Shown here piece by piece: positions 45,923 to 54,846 of a DNA stretch of 64,000 nucleotides (positions within the stretch are counted from its first letter, which is position 1; the number at the start of each line of letters is the position of its first letter). This DNA comes from Acidobacteriota bacterium (lineage in GTDB: Bacteria > Actinomycetota > Acidimicrobiia > ATN3). Under the pieces are notes generated by a model, which saw only the letters and a program-made list of their open reading frames with translations, was not told the origin of the DNA and did no database searches. The position numbers and the translations under genes are program-made. The stretch is taken from assembly GCA_003577105.1 (NCBI GenBank), contig QEUQ01000016.1, forward strand, positions 1-64,000, read 5' to 3'.

Positions 45923-46101
45923 ATCCTCACATCGGTTTCAAACAAAGCACGCTGAAAAGGATCTCCCAGTCCGCCACACGCGCGTCTAAAACTTAGCCGG
46001 GAAGACGCTCACTCTGCTTGATCAACTCTGACTAGTAAGCGCCAGTCGATCGAGGAGCAGTTCAGCTCCGTATCTACAATGGCGTCGATATCGGCTCGAA
46101 C

Positions 46102-47313
46102 GTGGGGCATTTCGTGGACGAATTCACATCTGAGATAGCTGACGCTGTCGATACCAATGAAGCGGTGCAGATAACGCAAGACCTAGTTCGCGCGCCGAGC
46201 GAGAATCCTCCCGGTCGCGAGCATTTAGCTGCGGCCGTTGCCAGGCAGTGGCTCGAGGAGGCAGGCTGCGAGGGATTCGAGGAGTTCGAAGAGTTCGAGG
46301 GGCGGACCAATCTGATTGCATCTTGGGGCGATTCTTCATCGGGCCCAAGGCTCATCTTCAACGGTCATCTCGACGTTGTTCCCGCCGCCGACGCCGACGG
46401 GTGGGACAACCCGCCATTTTCCGCAGTCGTCAAGGACGGGAAGATATTCGGGCGTGGGACATCTGACATGAAGAGCGGGATCGCCGCCATGATCGAGGCG
46501 GTGGCCGCGCTCAACCGAGTCGGATTCAAGCCACGCGGCCACGTCCAATTCCAATTGGTTGCCGATGAGGAGTCATTTGGCAGGCACGGAACCGAGTTCC
46601 TCTTGCGAAAGAACCTGCTTGCCGGCGATGCGGCGGTGATTGGGGAACCTACTTCGCTCATGATCTGCCTCGGCGAGCGGGGCGCATACTGGGCCACTAT
46701 CCACGCAACTGGGCGTGCCGCGCATGGATCAGTGCCGGAACAGGGCATAAGTGCAATTGAGAAGGTCGCAAAGGCAGCAGTCGCACTGCACGGCAGAGAA
46801 TTCAGCGAATCCCACCCGCTGCTCGGCAAGCCCACTCTCAATGTTGGAACCATCGCCGGCGGCACTAAGGTCAATGTGGTCGCAGACAGGGCAAGCATCT
46901 CAATCGACAGGCGAGCGGTCCCTGGAGAGACCGAAGAGGGAGTTCAGGGTCAAATCGAGGCGATTCTTGAAGAGATCAAGGCCGGTGATCCCGATTGCGA
47001 ATTCAATATCGAGGTCTTCGGCTTCGCTGAGCCTTCGATCATCCAAAAGGATGCGCCAATTGTGCGGCTACTAGCTGATTCGGTTGAGTCTCAAACGGGG
47101 GGCCCTCCGGACTACTACGGAAGTCCGGGAGCAACTGACGCTCGATTCCTGAGAAATCAGGGGCGAATTCCGGCAGTTGTCTTCGGGCCGGGGATCATGG
47201 GCGCTGCACACACGGTCAACGAGTTTGCGGATGTCGCGAGCATTGGAATCGCGTCAAAGGTCTACGCGGAACTTGCGTATCGGTTCTTCTCGACCTGGGA
47301 GACGGCCAGCTGA
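46102..47313 (+). CDS. M20-family metallopeptidase (ArgE/DapE-like)
   Basis: A 403-residue cytosolic hydrolase with the M20 metal ligands in sequence: [29 protein letters not shown] and the C-terminal [11 protein letters not shown]. The dimerisation lid lies at about 190-300. Relatives are acetylornithine deacetylase and succinyl-diaminopimelate desuccinylase; no feature decides between them or a dipeptidase. The GTG start is plausible: TACAAT at 46075-46080 is a good -10 and leaves a very short leader. The stop overlaps the ATG of the next gene (ATGA), pairing it with an alcohol dehydrogenase. Confidence 0.88.
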   Translation: MGHFVDEFTSEIADAVDTNEAVQITQDLVRAPSENPPGREHLAAAVARQWLEEAGCEGFEEFEEFEGRTNLIASWGDSSSGPRLIFNGHLDVVPAADADGWDNPPFSAVVKDGKIFGRGTSDMKSGIAAMIEAVAALNRVGFKPRGHVQFQLVADEESFGRHGTEFLLRKNLLAGDAAVIGEPTSLMICLGERGAYWATIHATGRAAHGSVPEQGISAIEKVAKAAVALHGREFSESHPLLGKPTLNVGTIAGGTKVNVVADRASISIDRRAVPGETEEGVQGQIEAILEEIKAGDPDCEFNIEVFGFAEPSIIQKDAPIVRLLADSVESQTGGPPDYYGSPGATDARFLRNQGRIPAVVFGPGIMGAAHTVNEFADVASIGIASKVYAELAYRFFSTWETAS

Positions 47314-48320
47314 TGCGAGCCTGGGTGGTGAGCAGGCCCGCTCCGATCGACTCAGGTCCGCTTAGAGAGATAGACCGGGAATGCCCTGAACCTGGGCGCG
47401 GTGAGATCCTCGTCAAGGTGAGCACTTGCGGAGTTTGTCGCACCGATCTCCATGTCGTCGAGGGTGATCTCACCACAAAGCGAGATCAAGTGATACCGGG
47501 CCACGAAATCGTCGGATCCGTTGAGGCCCGGGGAGAGGGCGCGACGCGCTTCGCGCTCGGTGAGCGTGTCGGGATCCCATGGCTCAACTCGACCTGCGGA
47601 TCCTGCAGGTACTGCCTCACCGGACACGAGAACCTCTGCCTCGATCCGCGATTCACCGGATGGGATATAGACGGGGGATATGCCGAGTATGCAGTGGTCA
47701 ACGAGGAATTCGCCTACTTGATACCCGAACGCTTCGACGATTTCACCGCGGCACCACTGCTGTGTGCCGGCATCATCGGATACCGCGCGCTTCAGCGCGC
47801 CGACTTACCAGCCGGTGGCCGCCTCGGGATTTGGGGATTTGGGGGCTCAGCGCATCTCACCGCGCAAATCGCGCTCGCGCGCGGCGCGACGGTTCACGTC
47901 ATGACTCGTTCTGGCGATGCACGCCGCCTAGCTCTCGAGTTGGGAGCTGCCTCAGCTGGGCGAGCTACCGACCCGCCTCCCGAGCCACTGGATTCTGGGA
48001 TTGTGTTTGCACCCGCTGGCGAGCTGATTCCGGCAGCGCTCGAATCACTCGACAGAGGTGGAACGCTGGCAATCGCGGGGATTCACCTGAGCGACATTCC
48101 GGAGCTGGACTATCAGCGCCACCTGTTTCAGGAACGCAGTTTGCGAAGCGTCACGGCTAACACGCGAGAGGACGGCAGAGCTTTTCTCGCCGAGGCCGAG
48201 AAGATCGGAATTCGCGTCGAGACCGTCAAGTATGGCTTCCATAGGGCGTCCGACGCCCTGTCCGACCTGGCAAATGACAGATTCAGCGGCGCAGCGGTGC
48301 TCGACGTGCGAAATATCTGA
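47313..48320 (+). CDS. Zinc-binding alcohol dehydrogenase family protein
   Basis: A 335-residue medium-chain dehydrogenase. Catalytic zinc ligands are in [14 protein letters not shown] and [12 protein letters not shown], and the structural zinc lobe is [15 protein letters not shown]. The cofactor fold has [19 protein letters not shown], close to the zinc 'adh_fam_2' subgroup. It makes or uses an aldehyde with NAD(P); the substrate is unknown. It is coupled by a four-base overlap to the M20 peptidase gene. Confidence 0.88.
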   Translation: MRAWVVSRPAPIDSGPLREIDRECPEPGRGEILVKVSTCGVCRTDLHVVEGDLTTKRDQVIPGHEIVGSVEARGEGATRFALGERVGIPWLNSTCGSCRYCLTGHENLCLDPRFTGWDIDGGYAEYAVVNEEFAYLIPERFDDFTAAPLLCAGIIGYRALQRADLPAGGRLGIWGFGGSAHLTAQIALARGATVHVMTRSGDARRLALELGAASAGRATDPPPEPLDSGIVFAPAGELIPAALESLDRGGTLAIAGIHLSDIPELDYQRHLFQERSLRSVTANTREDGRAFLAEAEKIGIRVETVKYGFHRASDALSDLANDRFSGAAVLDVRNI

Positions 48321-48340
48321 ATTTGGGGGTTGCATACCGG

Positions 48341-48500
48341 CCTAGCTGCTGATAATATAACCGGGCAAGGTCGGTAAAAATCCTAACTAAAACAGCTAGG
48401 GTTTTGAGTACTTTGTCGACAGGTGTCCGACAATGCCGGCAACCGGCCCGCTGGCATTGTCGGATTTATTCGAGAGCCCCCTCAGTTGAGGGGGCTCTCG
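48341..48500 (+). other. Highly structured intergenic segment between convergent genes (possible small RNA)
   Basis: The 183-base gap contains several perfect inverted repeats: CCTAGCTG (48341-48348) with CAGCTAGG (48393-48400); a 12-pair stem 48426-48437/48453-48464 followed by TTTATT; and a 14-pair terminator at 48471-48500. TTGTCG at 48413-48418 can pair with CGACAA at 48428-48433, competing with the 12-pair stem. A TTGCAT...TAATAT pair with 17-base spacing (48330-48358) resembles a promoter. Both flanking genes are alcohol dehydrogenases pointing inward, so an mRNA leader role is excluded on both strands. It is either 3' structure or an independent transcript. Confidence 0.4.
48471..48500. 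terminator. Bidirectional hairpin terminator between two convergent dehydrogenase genes
   Basis: CGAGAGCCCCCTCA (48471-48484) and its exact inverse (48487-48500) form a 14-pair stem with a two-base loop. The plus strand continues CTTTC and the minus strand AATAAAT, so T tracts are imperfect. The preceding 12-pair stem with TTTATT adds a second plus-strand stop signal. Confidence 0.7.
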
Positions 48501-48503
48501 CTT

Positions 48504-49547
48504 TCACCCGTTGGGTGTGATGACCGCTCTCCCCTTCAGCTCGCCTGCCTTCATTTTTCCGTAGGCCTCCATCGCGTTTTCCAGCGAGAACTTCTCGACA
48601 TCGACACTGATCCTCCCCATGCGAGCCAGCTCTATGACGTCTGCCGTGTCAGCTATCGAACCCCAGAAGGTGGATGCAACCGAACACTCGATCGGGACCG
48701 TGACGACACTGAAATTCAGGAAGCCAACCGCCAGCCCTACGATGGTGAGATGACCGAGGCGCCTCGCCACTTGTGCACCGAGAAGCATGGTGTCGTTGTT
48801 TCCGACGAAATCGAGAACCAGCTCTGCTCCGAGATCGCCGGTGATCTTCTTGATCTCAGCGACTGCCGCCCCTCCGGCCTCGACCACATGGTCAGCGCCG
48901 TGCGCGAGCGCGTTCTCGAGCTTCTCCGTTGAGACATCTACGGCTATCACCCTCACCGGTGCAAGTGCCTTAAGTATCTGGACCGCAAGATGCCCTAGGC
49001 CGCCAACGCCGATCACTACAGCGCTCGAACCTGGAATCAAGAGATCAAGGGAGCGGCGAATTGCGTGATACGGCGTCGTGCCGGCATCAGTCAGCGGCGC
49101 CGCGACGGCTGGATCGAGATCGCCGATCGGCACGAGGTAGCGCGGACTGCGCACGAGCACGTACTCGGCCATCCCCCCATCTAGACCAAGTCCAAGCCCT
49201 GCGGCATTTCGTAAACCCTCGGTCTTATCGCAGTAGTTCTCACGCCCTTCTCTACATAGCCTGCATCGAAGACAGCCGTATGCACCGTGAACGGCTACCG
49301 CTTCGCCTAGCTGATACCCGGTCGTGCCCTCGCCAAGTGCCTCGACTGTTCCGGCGATCTCATGTCCGAGGGTAAACGGAACCGAATAGTTGAACGCGCC
49401 CGGAGGCATTTCCATTAGATGGATGTCCGAATGGCATGCGCCCGCAGCGCTCACCTTGACAAGTACCTCGCCCGGTGCCGGCTCTGGCGTCGGGACTTCC
49501 TCGACTACGGGCTCGCTCATCCAAGCGTTCATGCGGAGTGCCTTCAT
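48504..49547 (-). CDS. Zinc-dependent NAD(P) alcohol dehydrogenase
   Basis: A 347-residue medium-chain dehydrogenase with catalytic zinc motif AGACHSDIHLME and GHEIAGTVEALGEG, the four-Cys structural zinc lobe CLRCRLCREGRENYC, and the NAD fold VVIGVGGLGHLAVQILKA followed by Asp in IAVDVS, which favours NAD. It is similar to secondary-alcohol/aryl-alcohol dehydrogenases of actinobacteria. AAGGTGG six bases before ATG 49547 supports the start. Convergent with the unrelated-subgroup ADH at 47313. Confidence 0.9.
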   Translation of the reverse strand: MKALRMNAWMSEPVVEEVPTPEPAPGEVLVKVSAAGACHSDIHLMEMPPGAFNYSVPFTLGHEIAGTVEALGEGTTGYQLGEAVAVHGAYGCLRCRLCREGRENYCDKTEGLRNAAGLGLGLDGGMAEYVLVRSPRYLVPIGDLDPAVAAPLTDAGTTPYHAIRRSLDLLIPGSSAVVIGVGGLGHLAVQILKALAPVRVIAVDVSTEKLENALAHGADHVVEAGGAAVAEIKKITGDLGAELVLDFVGNNDTMLLGAQVARRLGHLTIVGLAVGFLNFSVVTVPIECSVASTFWGSIADTADVIELARMGRISVDVEKFSLENAMEAYGKMKAGELKGRAVITPNG

Positions 49548-49638
49548 TTGTTACCACCTTTGAGAATTGGCGGGCCTCGGCGTTGGGTATCGTGATCCGA
49601 TAGAGCATGCCCGATGCAACCTCGGATCCGAGGAGCGA

Positions 49639-50688
49639 GTGAACCGAGACTTCTCATTTCCCATTGCGCGGATCTTCGGGATCCAGCTTCGGATCCACTA
49701 CACGTTCTTCCTGATCGTCGTTGTCTTCGCGCTGGGCGCGACCGCACCCGGCGGACTGGGCGTCGTGAGCGCAATGATCTGGCTGGCCCTGATCTTCTTA
49801 TGCGTGCTGATCCACGAACTCGCCCACTCACTCCTCGCGAGACGCAAGGGGGCGACCGTCAAGGGGATCGTGCTCCTGCCGATCGGCGGAGTTTCGCAAC
49901 TCGAGAATCTTCCCGAATCACCACAAGACGAATTCGCGATCGCGATTGTTGGACCGTTGGCCAGCTTTGGGCTGGCAGCTGCGTCAGCTGCCGGGGCGGC
50001 TGCGCTCAAGATTCCCCTGTGGCCGCCCAATCTCTACGACGGTCCGCTCCTTTCACGGCTGGCCTGGTTCAACCTGATAATCGGAGCGTTCAACTTGATC
50101 CCCGCTTTCCCTCTTGATGGTGGCAGGGTCCTTCGATCACTTCTCCAACGAAACCGCCCGCTCGAAGAGGCAACCCGTCTGGCCTCGCGCATCGGCCGTG
50201 TGGTTGCGGTTGTACTTATTGCTGCTGGGCTCTTCTACAGCCTCTGGCTAGTAATCATCGGTCTGTTCATCTTTTTCGGCGCTTCGTCGGAGGAGGCGGC
50301 GACAATCGTCCACAGCCGCATGAAGTCGCTCTTGGTCAGAGACATCATGGTCACGAACCCAATTACGGTCGACGCCGCTACCCAATCCGGCTATCTGCTC
50401 GAAATGGTCCGGCGGACATCCCAACGCGAGTTCCCTATGCTCGAAGGGGGCCACTACGCGGGGATGATCACCACCGACGTCTTGATGGCATACCCCCCCA
50501 CAACTTACGTCGGATATATCGCGGATCGAGGATGCCCCGCAGTCGCCCCGTCGGACTCGCTCGATCACGCGGAGATCACGGTATTGGGGCCCTCTGGGCG
50601 ACCCGCTATCGCCGTGATCGAAGATGGACAAGTGGTCGGACTTCTCACCCAGGCAGACGTTGCGAGGATTGTTCAGCAAGGTCGCTGA
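49639..50688 (+). CDS. Site-2-protease (M50B) family membrane metalloprotease with CBS domains
   Basis: A 349-residue membrane protein. Helices flank the zinc motif HELAH (His59, Glu60, His63), and a later NLIPAFPLDGGRV gives the third ligand Asp160, so the protease core is complete. After the last helix (about residue 205-220) come two CBS repeats (MVTNPITVDAATQSGYLLEM and later SLDHAEITVLGPSGRPAIAV), which usually bind adenine nucleotides and gate activity. It may cleave a membrane-bound anti-sigma factor or similar substrate. The start GTG 49639 follows AGGAG; a longer TTG frame begins at 49567. It overlaps the convergent hydrolase fusion by 44 bases. Confidence 0.88.
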   Translation: MNRDFSFPIARIFGIQLRIHYTFFLIVVVFALGATAPGGLGVVSAMIWLALIFLCVLIHELAHSLLARRKGATVKGIVLLPIGGVSQLENLPESPQDEFAIAIVGPLASFGLAAASAAGAAALKIPLWPPNLYDGPLLSRLAWFNLIIGAFNLIPAFPLDGGRVLRSLLQRNRPLEEATRLASRIGRVVAVVLIAAGLFYSLWLVIIGLFIFFGASSEEAATIVHSRMKSLLVRDIMVTNPITVDAATQSGYLLEMVRRTSQREFPMLEGGHYAGMITTDVLMAYPPTTYVGYIADRGCPAVAPSDSLDHAEITVLGPSGRPAIAVIEDGQVVGLLTQADVARIVQQGR

Positions 50689-51976
50689 AATAGGCCGCCG
50701 CAAGCCTTGAGACCTCCCCTAGCGTTCCCGGCTCTTCAAAGAGATGTCCTGCGCCCGGAACAACCGCAAGTTCGACGTCAGAACGAATCAAAGCCGCTGC
50801 CCGCCGATTCAATTCAAGGACTTCGCGGTCGGTACCACCAACAATCAGCAGTACCGGGGCGGTCACGTTGGGAAGTGCATCGCCTGCCAGATCTGGTCGA
50901 CCTCCACGCGACACGACTCCGCTGATGCCGCCCCCCAATTTGGCAGCCGCGACAAGTGCGGCGGCGGCTCCCGTCGACGCGCCGAAGTAAAAGACGGGCA
51001 AGCCGATCCGGCCCAAGGCGGAGTGCTCGCCTACCCACCTCGTAGCCGCGATCAACCGCTCACCAAGGAGGGCAATGTCGAATACATTCCTCCGGTCCCC
51101 TGCCTCCTCCGGGGTCAAGAGGTCGAATAGGAGCGTTGCCATACCACTTGCATTGAGAGCCTCGGCTACCTCGATGTTGCGCGGGCTGAGCCTGCTGCTC
51201 CCCGAGCCGTGCGCAAAAATCACTATTCCGCGAGGCTCCAGAGGAATTGTCAGCCTCCCTTGAAGTACAGCCCGCCCGGCAGTGATAGAGACTTCCTGCG
51301 GACCCACACCGAGAGACCCCGCCGGGTCCGAGGCATCTGCCGCCGGCGCTCCAAGCAGGTCGAGCACTTCGGCATCGGATGTCTGGGTGAAGTCCATGTA
51401 CCACTGACCCACAGCCGCGAAGTGTTCAGGGGCAGTGAGGCAGACAACCTCGTAACCGTCACGTTGAAGCTCGCCGACTGTCTCGCGCGCGCCAACTGGC
51501 ACTGCAAGCAAGACGCGCTCTGCCCCAAGCCTCCTCAGTGCATCGAGACCGGCACGTGCGGTGTATCCAGTCGCGAGCCCGTCATCTACCAGCACAGCCG
51601 TTTGTCCGGAGAGATCGGGCAACGTCCGGCCGGATCGGTATCGATCAACTCTCCTGCTGAGTTCCTCTTGCTCGCGTTCAATCACCCGTTCGATCTGTGT
51701 GCGGGTGATTCCGAGGCGTTCGACAAGGCTCCCGTTCAGGACCGCCACCCCGCCCTCCGCGATTGCACCGAAACCCAATTCGCTATGACCTGGTACTCCG
51801 AGCTTCCGGGCGACTATCACGTCGAGAGGTGCATCTAAGGCCTTGGCAACACCTGCTGCCACAGGAACACCTCCACGCGGCAGAGCAAGAACGGTGCACA
51901 CTCCTAAGCCGGCGTTGGCAAGGCTCTCACCAAGCCTTTCCCCGGCGTCTATGCGATCTTTGAATACCAACTGCAT
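50645..51976 (-). CDS. Phosphoribosyltransferase/alpha-beta-hydrolase fusion protein
   Basis: A 443-residue two-domain protein. Residues about 1-205 are a type I phosphoribosyltransferase-like domain with LALPRGGVPVA and the PRPP loop VLVDDGLATGYTAR. Residues about 225-440 are a dienelactone-hydrolase-like domain with FAHGSGSSRLSP (oxyanion), nucleophile in GASTGAAAAL, Asp in IVGGTDREV and His in GAGHLFEEP. ATG 51976 is chosen: GGGAGGG lies upstream, and the longer frame starts with TTG. This fusion recurs in bacteria, often near universal stress proteins, as here. Neither substrate is known. Confidence 0.87.
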   Translation of the reverse strand: MQLVFKDRIDAGERLGESLANAGLGVCTVLALPRGGVPVAAGVAKALDAPLDVIVARKLGVPGHSELGFGAIAEGGVAVLNGSLVERLGITRTQIERVIEREQEELSRRVDRYRSGRTLPDLSGQTAVLVDDGLATGYTARAGLDALRRLGAERVLLAVPVGARETVGELQRDGYEVVCLTAPEHFAAVGQWYMDFTQTSDAEVLDLLGAPAADASDPAGSLGVGPQEVSITAGRAVLQGRLTIPLEPRGIVIFAHGSGSSRLSPRNIEVAEALNASGMATLLFDLLTPEEAGDRRNVFDIALLGERLIAATRWVGEHSALGRIGLPVFYFGASTGAAAALVAAAKLGGGISGVVSRGGRPDLAGDALPNVTAPVLLIVGGTDREVLELNRRAAALIRSDVELAVVPGAGHLFEEPGTLGEVSRLAAAYFSDLAEQSSQRLPG

Positions 51977-52137
51977 CCTCCGGCCCTCCCGCGGCAAGAA
52001 ACTCGCGGGATCGCCTAGGTAAACATCGCACGGGACTATTCGATTCCGGGTCTAGCCAAATTTCGAGGAGGGTCGGCCGTATTCCGCCGCTGTAGTCTTT
52101 GGGCCGCGTTACGACCTCATCCATCAAGGAGATGCCC

Positions 52138-52923
52138 ATGACCGCGAGGACTCTTGTCTTCGGTGACGACGGATCGACCGAAGCCGACCGGGTCTGGCGC
52201 TGGATCACCTCTCAGAAATGGGACGGATGGCGCGCGCAGGTCATCAACGCAGATCCGCCAGAGATCCCGACAAGACTCTCGGCACCCGATGCCGACAAGC
52301 CCCACCCGTGGGATCCACCGCAACCCCGCATTGCGGTTGCGAGCTCGGGGTTGAGCGCAGTAGAGCACCTGCGGGCCGAGGTCGACCCACGCGTCGCACT
52401 AACCGAAGTTGATGCTGCTTCACTGATCGTCGTCGGGCCACGGGGGGCCGGAGCCATGAAGGCGCTTGGCATCGGGAGTACGACGGAGTACCTCCTCGCT
52501 GGCGCGCCCGCGCCGCTCCTCATTTCCCGCGGCGAGTCGCGGGTCGGGCAAGTTCTCGTCTGCGCCGACGGTTCTGAGTTCTCAATTCACGCGGCGGAAG
52601 CTGCCGCTTGCCTCCCCTGGATTTCGGAGACCAACGTTTCCGTCATGACTGTGAATCCAACTCTCGGACATGATCCAGAGGGAGTTGACCGGGCAGCCAG
52701 CGCGCTTGAAAGCGCGGGAGCGACGGTCCGCCGATTGAGCGGTGAAGGCAAAGTCTCGAGAGCAATAGAAGATGAAGCGGAACGCACCGGGACCGACCTG
52801 ATAGTGGTGGGCACGAGGAGCATCGCCGGACTGCGAAAGGCTCTTCTCGGCTCAACGGCAAGCTGGCTTGCGCGCCACGCAGAATGCTCAGTTCTCGTCG
52901 CTTTTCCGGAGGTCTCCAGCTAG
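52138..52923 (+). CDS. Tandem universal stress protein (UspA) family protein
   Basis: A 261-residue protein with two Usp-like halves. The N-terminal half is degenerate (begins TARTLVFGDDGSTEADR), with GPRGAGAMKALGIGSTTEYL as its nucleotide-loop equivalent. The C-terminal half starts QVLVCADGSEFS and ends with the ATP-binding pattern GTRSIAGLRKALLGSTASWL. It probably binds ATP in stress or dormancy. ATG 52138 has AAGGAG six bases upstream. Divergent from the phosphoribosyltransferase-hydrolase gene across about 160 bases, so co-control is likely. Its 3' end overlaps bioD by 36 bases on the other strand. Confidence 0.88.
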   Translation: MTARTLVFGDDGSTEADRVWRWITSQKWDGWRAQVINADPPEIPTRLSAPDADKPHPWDPPQPRIAVASSGLSAVEHLRAEVDPRVALTEVDAASLIVVGPRGAGAMKALGIGSTTEYLLAGAPAPLLISRGESRVGQVLVCADGSEFSIHAAEAAACLPWISETNVSVMTVNPTLGHDPEGVDRAASALESAGATVRRLSGEGKVSRAIEDEAERTGTDLIVVGTRSIAGLRKALLGSTASWLARHAECSVLVAFPEVSS

Positions 52924-53625
52924 GGCCTTGAGCGCCAAGGCATTAGGGGCCTCGGTGTCGAGCCCGGCAATTTCGGGAATCACCCCCAACAGCGGAACTC
53001 CGGTGAAGTCTGCGAGGCGTTCCCGATTTGTCTCCTCTGCAATTCCGGGATGCGCGGGCCAGCCTGAGATCACAACGCCTACCACCTCGAGACCGCGCGC
53101 CAAAGCGGATTCGACAGTAAGGCGCGAGTGGTTGAGCGTCCCGAGCAACGGCGAACACGTAATCACGACTGGCAATCCGAGCACGGATGCCAAGTCAGCC
53201 ATTAGTACCCCAGGTGCAAAAGGAACCAGCAAGCCACCGGCCCCCTCGACGACAACTACCTCGTGCGATTCAGCCAACTCCGCAAATACGCTCGCGACGA
53301 CGTTTGTGTCTAGATCCTTGCCGGCCCGTTCGGCTGCCACCAGAGGGGCGAGCGCCTCGGCCAGCTCATAAGGGACCTCGATGTCCACGTCGATCTCGCA
53401 TTGCTCAAACAACTTCCGGACAAATGCCGCGTCGCCCTCGCCCGCGGCAACACCAGTCTGAGCCGGCTTCAAGTAAGCCGGGGTCTGCCCCGTCTCGATC
53501 GCCGACTTGAGCAAAATCGCGCAAGACACGACTGTCTTGCCGACTCCGGTATCAGTCCCAGTTACGAAGACTTTCTTCGGCAGTTCTGCAAAGCTGAACT
53601 CAAGGCTGCCAAATTCGCTAGTCAT
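52888..53625 (-). CDS. bioD: Dethiobiotin synthetase
   Basis: ATP-dependent closure of the ureido ring from diaminopelargonate and CO2. The 245 residues hold the P-loop VTGTDTGVGKT (21-31), LKPAQTG and the glycine-rich VVVEGAGGLLVPF. It is the last gene of the biotin operon; its ATG overlaps the bioF stop by four bases. All key motifs are intact. Confidence 0.95.
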   Translation of the reverse strand: MTSEFGSLEFSFAELPKKVFVTGTDTGVGKTVVSCAILLKSAIETGQTPAYLKPAQTGVAAGEGDAAFVRKLFEQCEIDVDIEVPYELAEALAPLVAAERAGKDLDTNVVASVFAELAESHEVVVVEGAGGLLVPFAPGVLMADLASVLGLPVVITCSPLLGTLNHSRLTVESALARGLEVVGVVISGWPAHPGIAEETNRERLADFTGVPLLGVIPEIAGLDTEAPNALALKALAGDLRKSDEN

Positions 53626-54803
53626 GGCGCAGATCCATCTCCGCGTGCGGCAGCAAATGCGTCGAGAACTTGCGCAATTTGCATATCGCTGTGAGTTGCC
53701 ATGACTGTCAGGCGAATTCGCGCCGTGCCCACTGGCACACTCGGTGGCCGTATCGCCGGCGCGAATACCCCCGATTGACGGATCCGAGCTGACAGCCTCA
53801 TCGCCTCATCACTTTCGCCAACAAATACCGGGATGATCGCCGACTCGCTCTCACCGACCCGATATCCAAGATCGCGCAGGCCCTCTGTCAATAATGCCCT
53901 CAGCTCCGCGATGCGCTCGCGCCGCACAGGCTCAGACGCTATGACTTCGATCGCCGCCGATGCCGCCCCGATTGCAGCGGGTACGGGGGCCGTGTCGAAA
54001 ATTTGGGAACGTGCACGGTTTCGCAACCACGCGGCCAAATCACTGGTTCCGGCAACGAAGCCACCAGCCGAGCCAAGTGCCTTGGACATGGTGCCAACGA
54101 CCGCGTCCACCTGCCCCGTCAAGCCCAGTGCCTCCACTGCGCCTCCGCCAGCTGGGCCCAGCACTCCCGTTGCGTGGGCCTCATCGACAACCGTCATGGC
54201 ACCGTGGCGCCGTGCAATCTCGACGAGCTCTGTCAGCGGAGCGACGTCGCCATCCATTGAAAAGACCGAGTCAGTCACTACCAGCGAGCGCCTGAAACCT
54301 CCCTCACTTAACAGCGAATCGAGATGTTCCATGTCTGCATGTCGATATATGACGGGAGTTGCGCGCGAAAGCCGGCACCCGTCGATTATCGACGCATGAT
54401 TCAGTTCGTCGGAGAAGACAGCGTCGTCGGGACCGGCCAGCGCCTGTATCACCCCGATGTTCGCCAAGTAGCCCGACGAGAAGATGACGCAGTCTTCGGT
54501 TCCCTTGAAGGCTGCGAGACGCTCCTCGAGGTCGCGCTGTGCTCTTGTCAGGCCCGATACGAGTGGCGAAGCGCCGCTTCCAGCTCCGAACCGAGATGCC
54601 GCTGAGCGCGCGGCTTCGATGACTCGTTCATCACCCGCGAGGCCCAAGTAGTTGTTGGAGCAGGCAAGTATCAGCCGACGACCTTCGATCGAAACTTCGG
54701 GACCCGACATCGAATCGATGATCGCGGGGCTTCGTAACAGCGACGCTTCTTCCAGCGCGCCAAGCTCGCGCCCTACCCAGCCGATCGAATCCAATTTCAA
54801 CAA
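53622..54803 (-). CDS. bioF: 8-amino-7-oxononanoate synthase
   Basis: PLP enzyme condensing pimeloyl-thioester and alanine. The 393 residues show LACSNNYLGLAGD, GSGASPLVSG, the cofactor ring-stacking and Asp segment TVVDEAHATGVLG, and Schiff-base Lys241 in GTMSKALGSAGG. TTG start at 54803 with GGAG just ahead, 43 bases after bioA. 2-amino-3-ketobutyrate ligase is the main look-alike, but operon context settles on BioF. Confidence 0.93.
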   Translation of the reverse strand: MLKLDSIGWVGRELGALEEASLLRSPAIIDSMSGPEVSIEGRRLILACSNNYLGLAGDERVIEAARSAASRFGAGSGASPLVSGLTRAQRDLEERLAAFKGTEDCVIFSSGYLANIGVIQALAGPDDAVFSDELNHASIIDGCRLSRATPVIYRHADMEHLDSLLSEGGFRRSLVVTDSVFSMDGDVAPLTELVEIARRHGAMTVVDEAHATGVLGPAGGGAVEALGLTGQVDAVVGTMSKALGSAGGFVAGTSDLAAWLRNRARSQIFDTAPVPAAIGAASAAIEVIASEPVRRERIAELRALLTEGLRDLGYRVGESESAIIPVFVGESDEAMRLSARIRQSGVFAPAIRPPSVPVGTARIRLTVMATHSDMQIAQVLDAFAAARGDGSAP

Positions 54804-54846
54804 GCTCCATCTGCCGGCTCACTTCCGGCCCACTCGGACTCCGAGA

